DNA of 52,468 nucleotides, taken from Clostridia bacterium. GTDB lineage: Bacteria; Bacillota; Clostridia; Peptostreptococcales; Acidaminobacteraceae. Below, one piece after another: positions 51,476-52,468 of this stretch. The stretch lies in NCBI GenBank assembly GCA_014859095.1, contig JACUUV010000018.1:1-52468 (forward strand), written 5' to 3'. The position numbers were made by a program, and so were the translations under genes. Position 1 is the first letter of the stretch; each line of letters starts with the position of its first letter. The notes below the pieces were generated by a model. It ran no database searches and was not told where the DNA came from. It saw only the letters and a list, made by a program, of their open reading frames with translations.

Positions 51476-52426
51476 TTACTTTGTAATAATAGAAATAAAC
51501 AGACCAAGTCCAATACTTCCAGCCACATAAACAAAATTCTTCACTGCATTTATGAAAGTCTCCCCTTTGACAGGTCGACTTGTGAACACCGCAGTTTGCT
51601 TGGTCACGGCAGGCATGGTCACAAAGACAAGCGCGCATGCGATCGGTAAAATATCAAATCCTATACCAAATGCAATAGATAAATAAGACAGACCCACTAG
51701 GATCTTATAGAGCATCAAGCTCTTTTCCAGACCCATGGTGACCGGCAGGGTATACCTTTTGTTGACAAAATCCTCCTCACGGTCACAGATGTTGTTGGCC
51801 AGCATGATGCCCGCAATCAGGGCAATCAAAGGCAGACTTAAAACTAAAATGGGCAAGAAAACTTGGACGTCCACGAAAAATCCCAAAATGCCACTTTGAT
51901 AACTGAGTGTCAGTGGTTGAATATTATACGCGTGCACATAAAACGACAATAACGGAATGAGCCCACCCATGAACACGCCACTCATCAGCTCACCGAGTAT
52001 GGTTCTTGAAATCGGCACCGGTCCAAATGAGTAGACGACACCAATGAAAAAGGCCATCGCTCCGAAAAAAAGCACCCATAGATCAGTGCGAAGCACCAAA
52101 ACGATTCCAAAAATCGCACCTAGTGACAACATGACCCAAAGCGATGTCCTCGCTGCCTTCTCACTGAAATCACCTTTTCCAAGCGGATTGTGCACCTGAT
52201 AATGATAGCCGCTTCTCAGCACTGCCCGCCTATAGTCCATATAGTGATTGAGCCCTGTTGTCGTAAGATCGATCATCAACAGTGAAAAGAACATGAGCAG
52301 CAAATTAGGTATGTCGATTGCAATATCCTTATATACCGCAAATAGTGTACCGATCAAAAATGGAAAGAAACTCGCCACTTTGGTCTGAATTTCCACAAAT
52401 TTAAAAAAAGCTTTGATTTGATGCAT
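51476..52426 (-). CDS. UbiA/MenA-family prenyltransferase
   Basis: The start at ATG 52426 follows AAAGGAGGACATTCAC; a further ATG at 52447 overlaps that site. The 316-residue protein has about eight membrane segments. The two Asp-rich motifs are NHYMDYRRAV (about 60-69) and NNICDREEDFVNKR (about 205-218). These bind the prenyl diphosphate through Mg2+. It resembles 1,4-dihydroxy-2-naphthoate polyprenyltransferase (MenA), but first-motif spacing is atypical (NxxxDY, not NDYxD), so another aromatic acceptor is possible. No other men gene is in the window. Confidence 0.8.
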   Translation of the reverse strand: MHQIKAFFKFVEIQTKVASFFPFLIGTLFAVYKDIAIDIPNLLLMFFSLLMIDLTTTGLNHYMDYRRAVLRSGYHYQVHNPLGKGDFSEKAARTSLWVMLSLGAIFGIVLVLRTDLWVLFFGAMAFFIGVVYSFGPVPISRTILGELMSGVFMGGLIPLLSFYVHAYNIQPLTLSYQSGILGFFVDVQVFLPILVLSLPLIALIAGIMLANNICDREEDFVNKRYTLPVTMGLEKSLMLYKILVGLSYLSIAFGIGFDILPIACALVFVTMPAVTKQTAVFTSRPVKGETFINAVKNFVYVAGSIGLGLFISIITK

Positions 52427-52468
52427 GTGAATGTCCTCCTTTTTCATGTTATAATATACACCTTTTCA

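Overview
The window looks like a chromosomal segment of a low-to-medium GC Gram-positive anaerobe, most likely a Clostridia-class Bacillota. The signs are an S-layer homology (SLH) protein next to a CsaB-type pyruvyl transferase, an LTA-synthase-like sulfatase, lipoprotein signals, GGAGG ribosome sites with some TTG starts, and many ABC-2 exporters. I cannot name the species. No tRNA, rRNA, CRISPR array, complete insertion sequence or phage gene was seen.

Left part (1-9.7 kb). An Rpn-type nuclease gene is followed by a NarL-type two-component system divergent from a three-gene ABC-2 exporter, an arrangement like the linearmycin-resistance LnrJKLMN set. Next come a trypsin-like peptidase with a disturbed N-terminus, a TspO/MBR relative and an EamA permease. 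Three minus-strand genes here (Rpn, the response regulator, the peptidase) each end in a similar structured 3' element: hairpins spaced by CGCGTAGG plus a terminator.

Middle-left (9.7-22.7 kb). A Cache-HAMP-GGDEF diguanylate cyclase, an ECF sigma factor with a DUF4367 partner, a P-loop protein, an ABC-2 exporter and an alpha/beta-hydrolase lipoprotein lie on the minus strand. A decayed sigma-factor locus and a small DUF2089 module follow; the module is bracketed by two near-identical long palindromes of a dispersed GGGGACAGGT repeat. Then come an ASCH-domain protein and a three-gene ABC-2 exporter on the plus strand.

Centre (22.9-34.2 kb). A tight minus-strand cluster encodes an LTA-synthase-like sulfatase, a MurJ-like flippase, an O-antigen-ligase-like protein, two GT4 glycosyltransferases, two tandem DUF4330-type proteins, CsaB, and an SLH-anchored glycosidase-like protein. 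Together they fit synthesis, export, polymerisation and pyruvylation of a secondary cell-wall polymer, with the SLH protein as a client.

Right part (34.2-52.4 kb). A MarR regulator and a MATE pump form an operon with two matching operator-like dyads. A 2025-residue lipoprotein with two von Willebrand A domains, an ABC-F ATPase, an HD phosphohydrolase and an SBP-PAS-GGDEF-HD-GYP protein follow. Next is a cobalamin-riboswitch-controlled pair (DUF4430 protein plus an ECF S component) beside a CmpB-like protein, then a Cache-type chemoreceptor and a UbiA/MenA-family prenyltransferase. The riboswitch pair (probable corrinoid uptake), the hairpin-array 3' elements and the giant vWA lipoprotein are the most interesting items.
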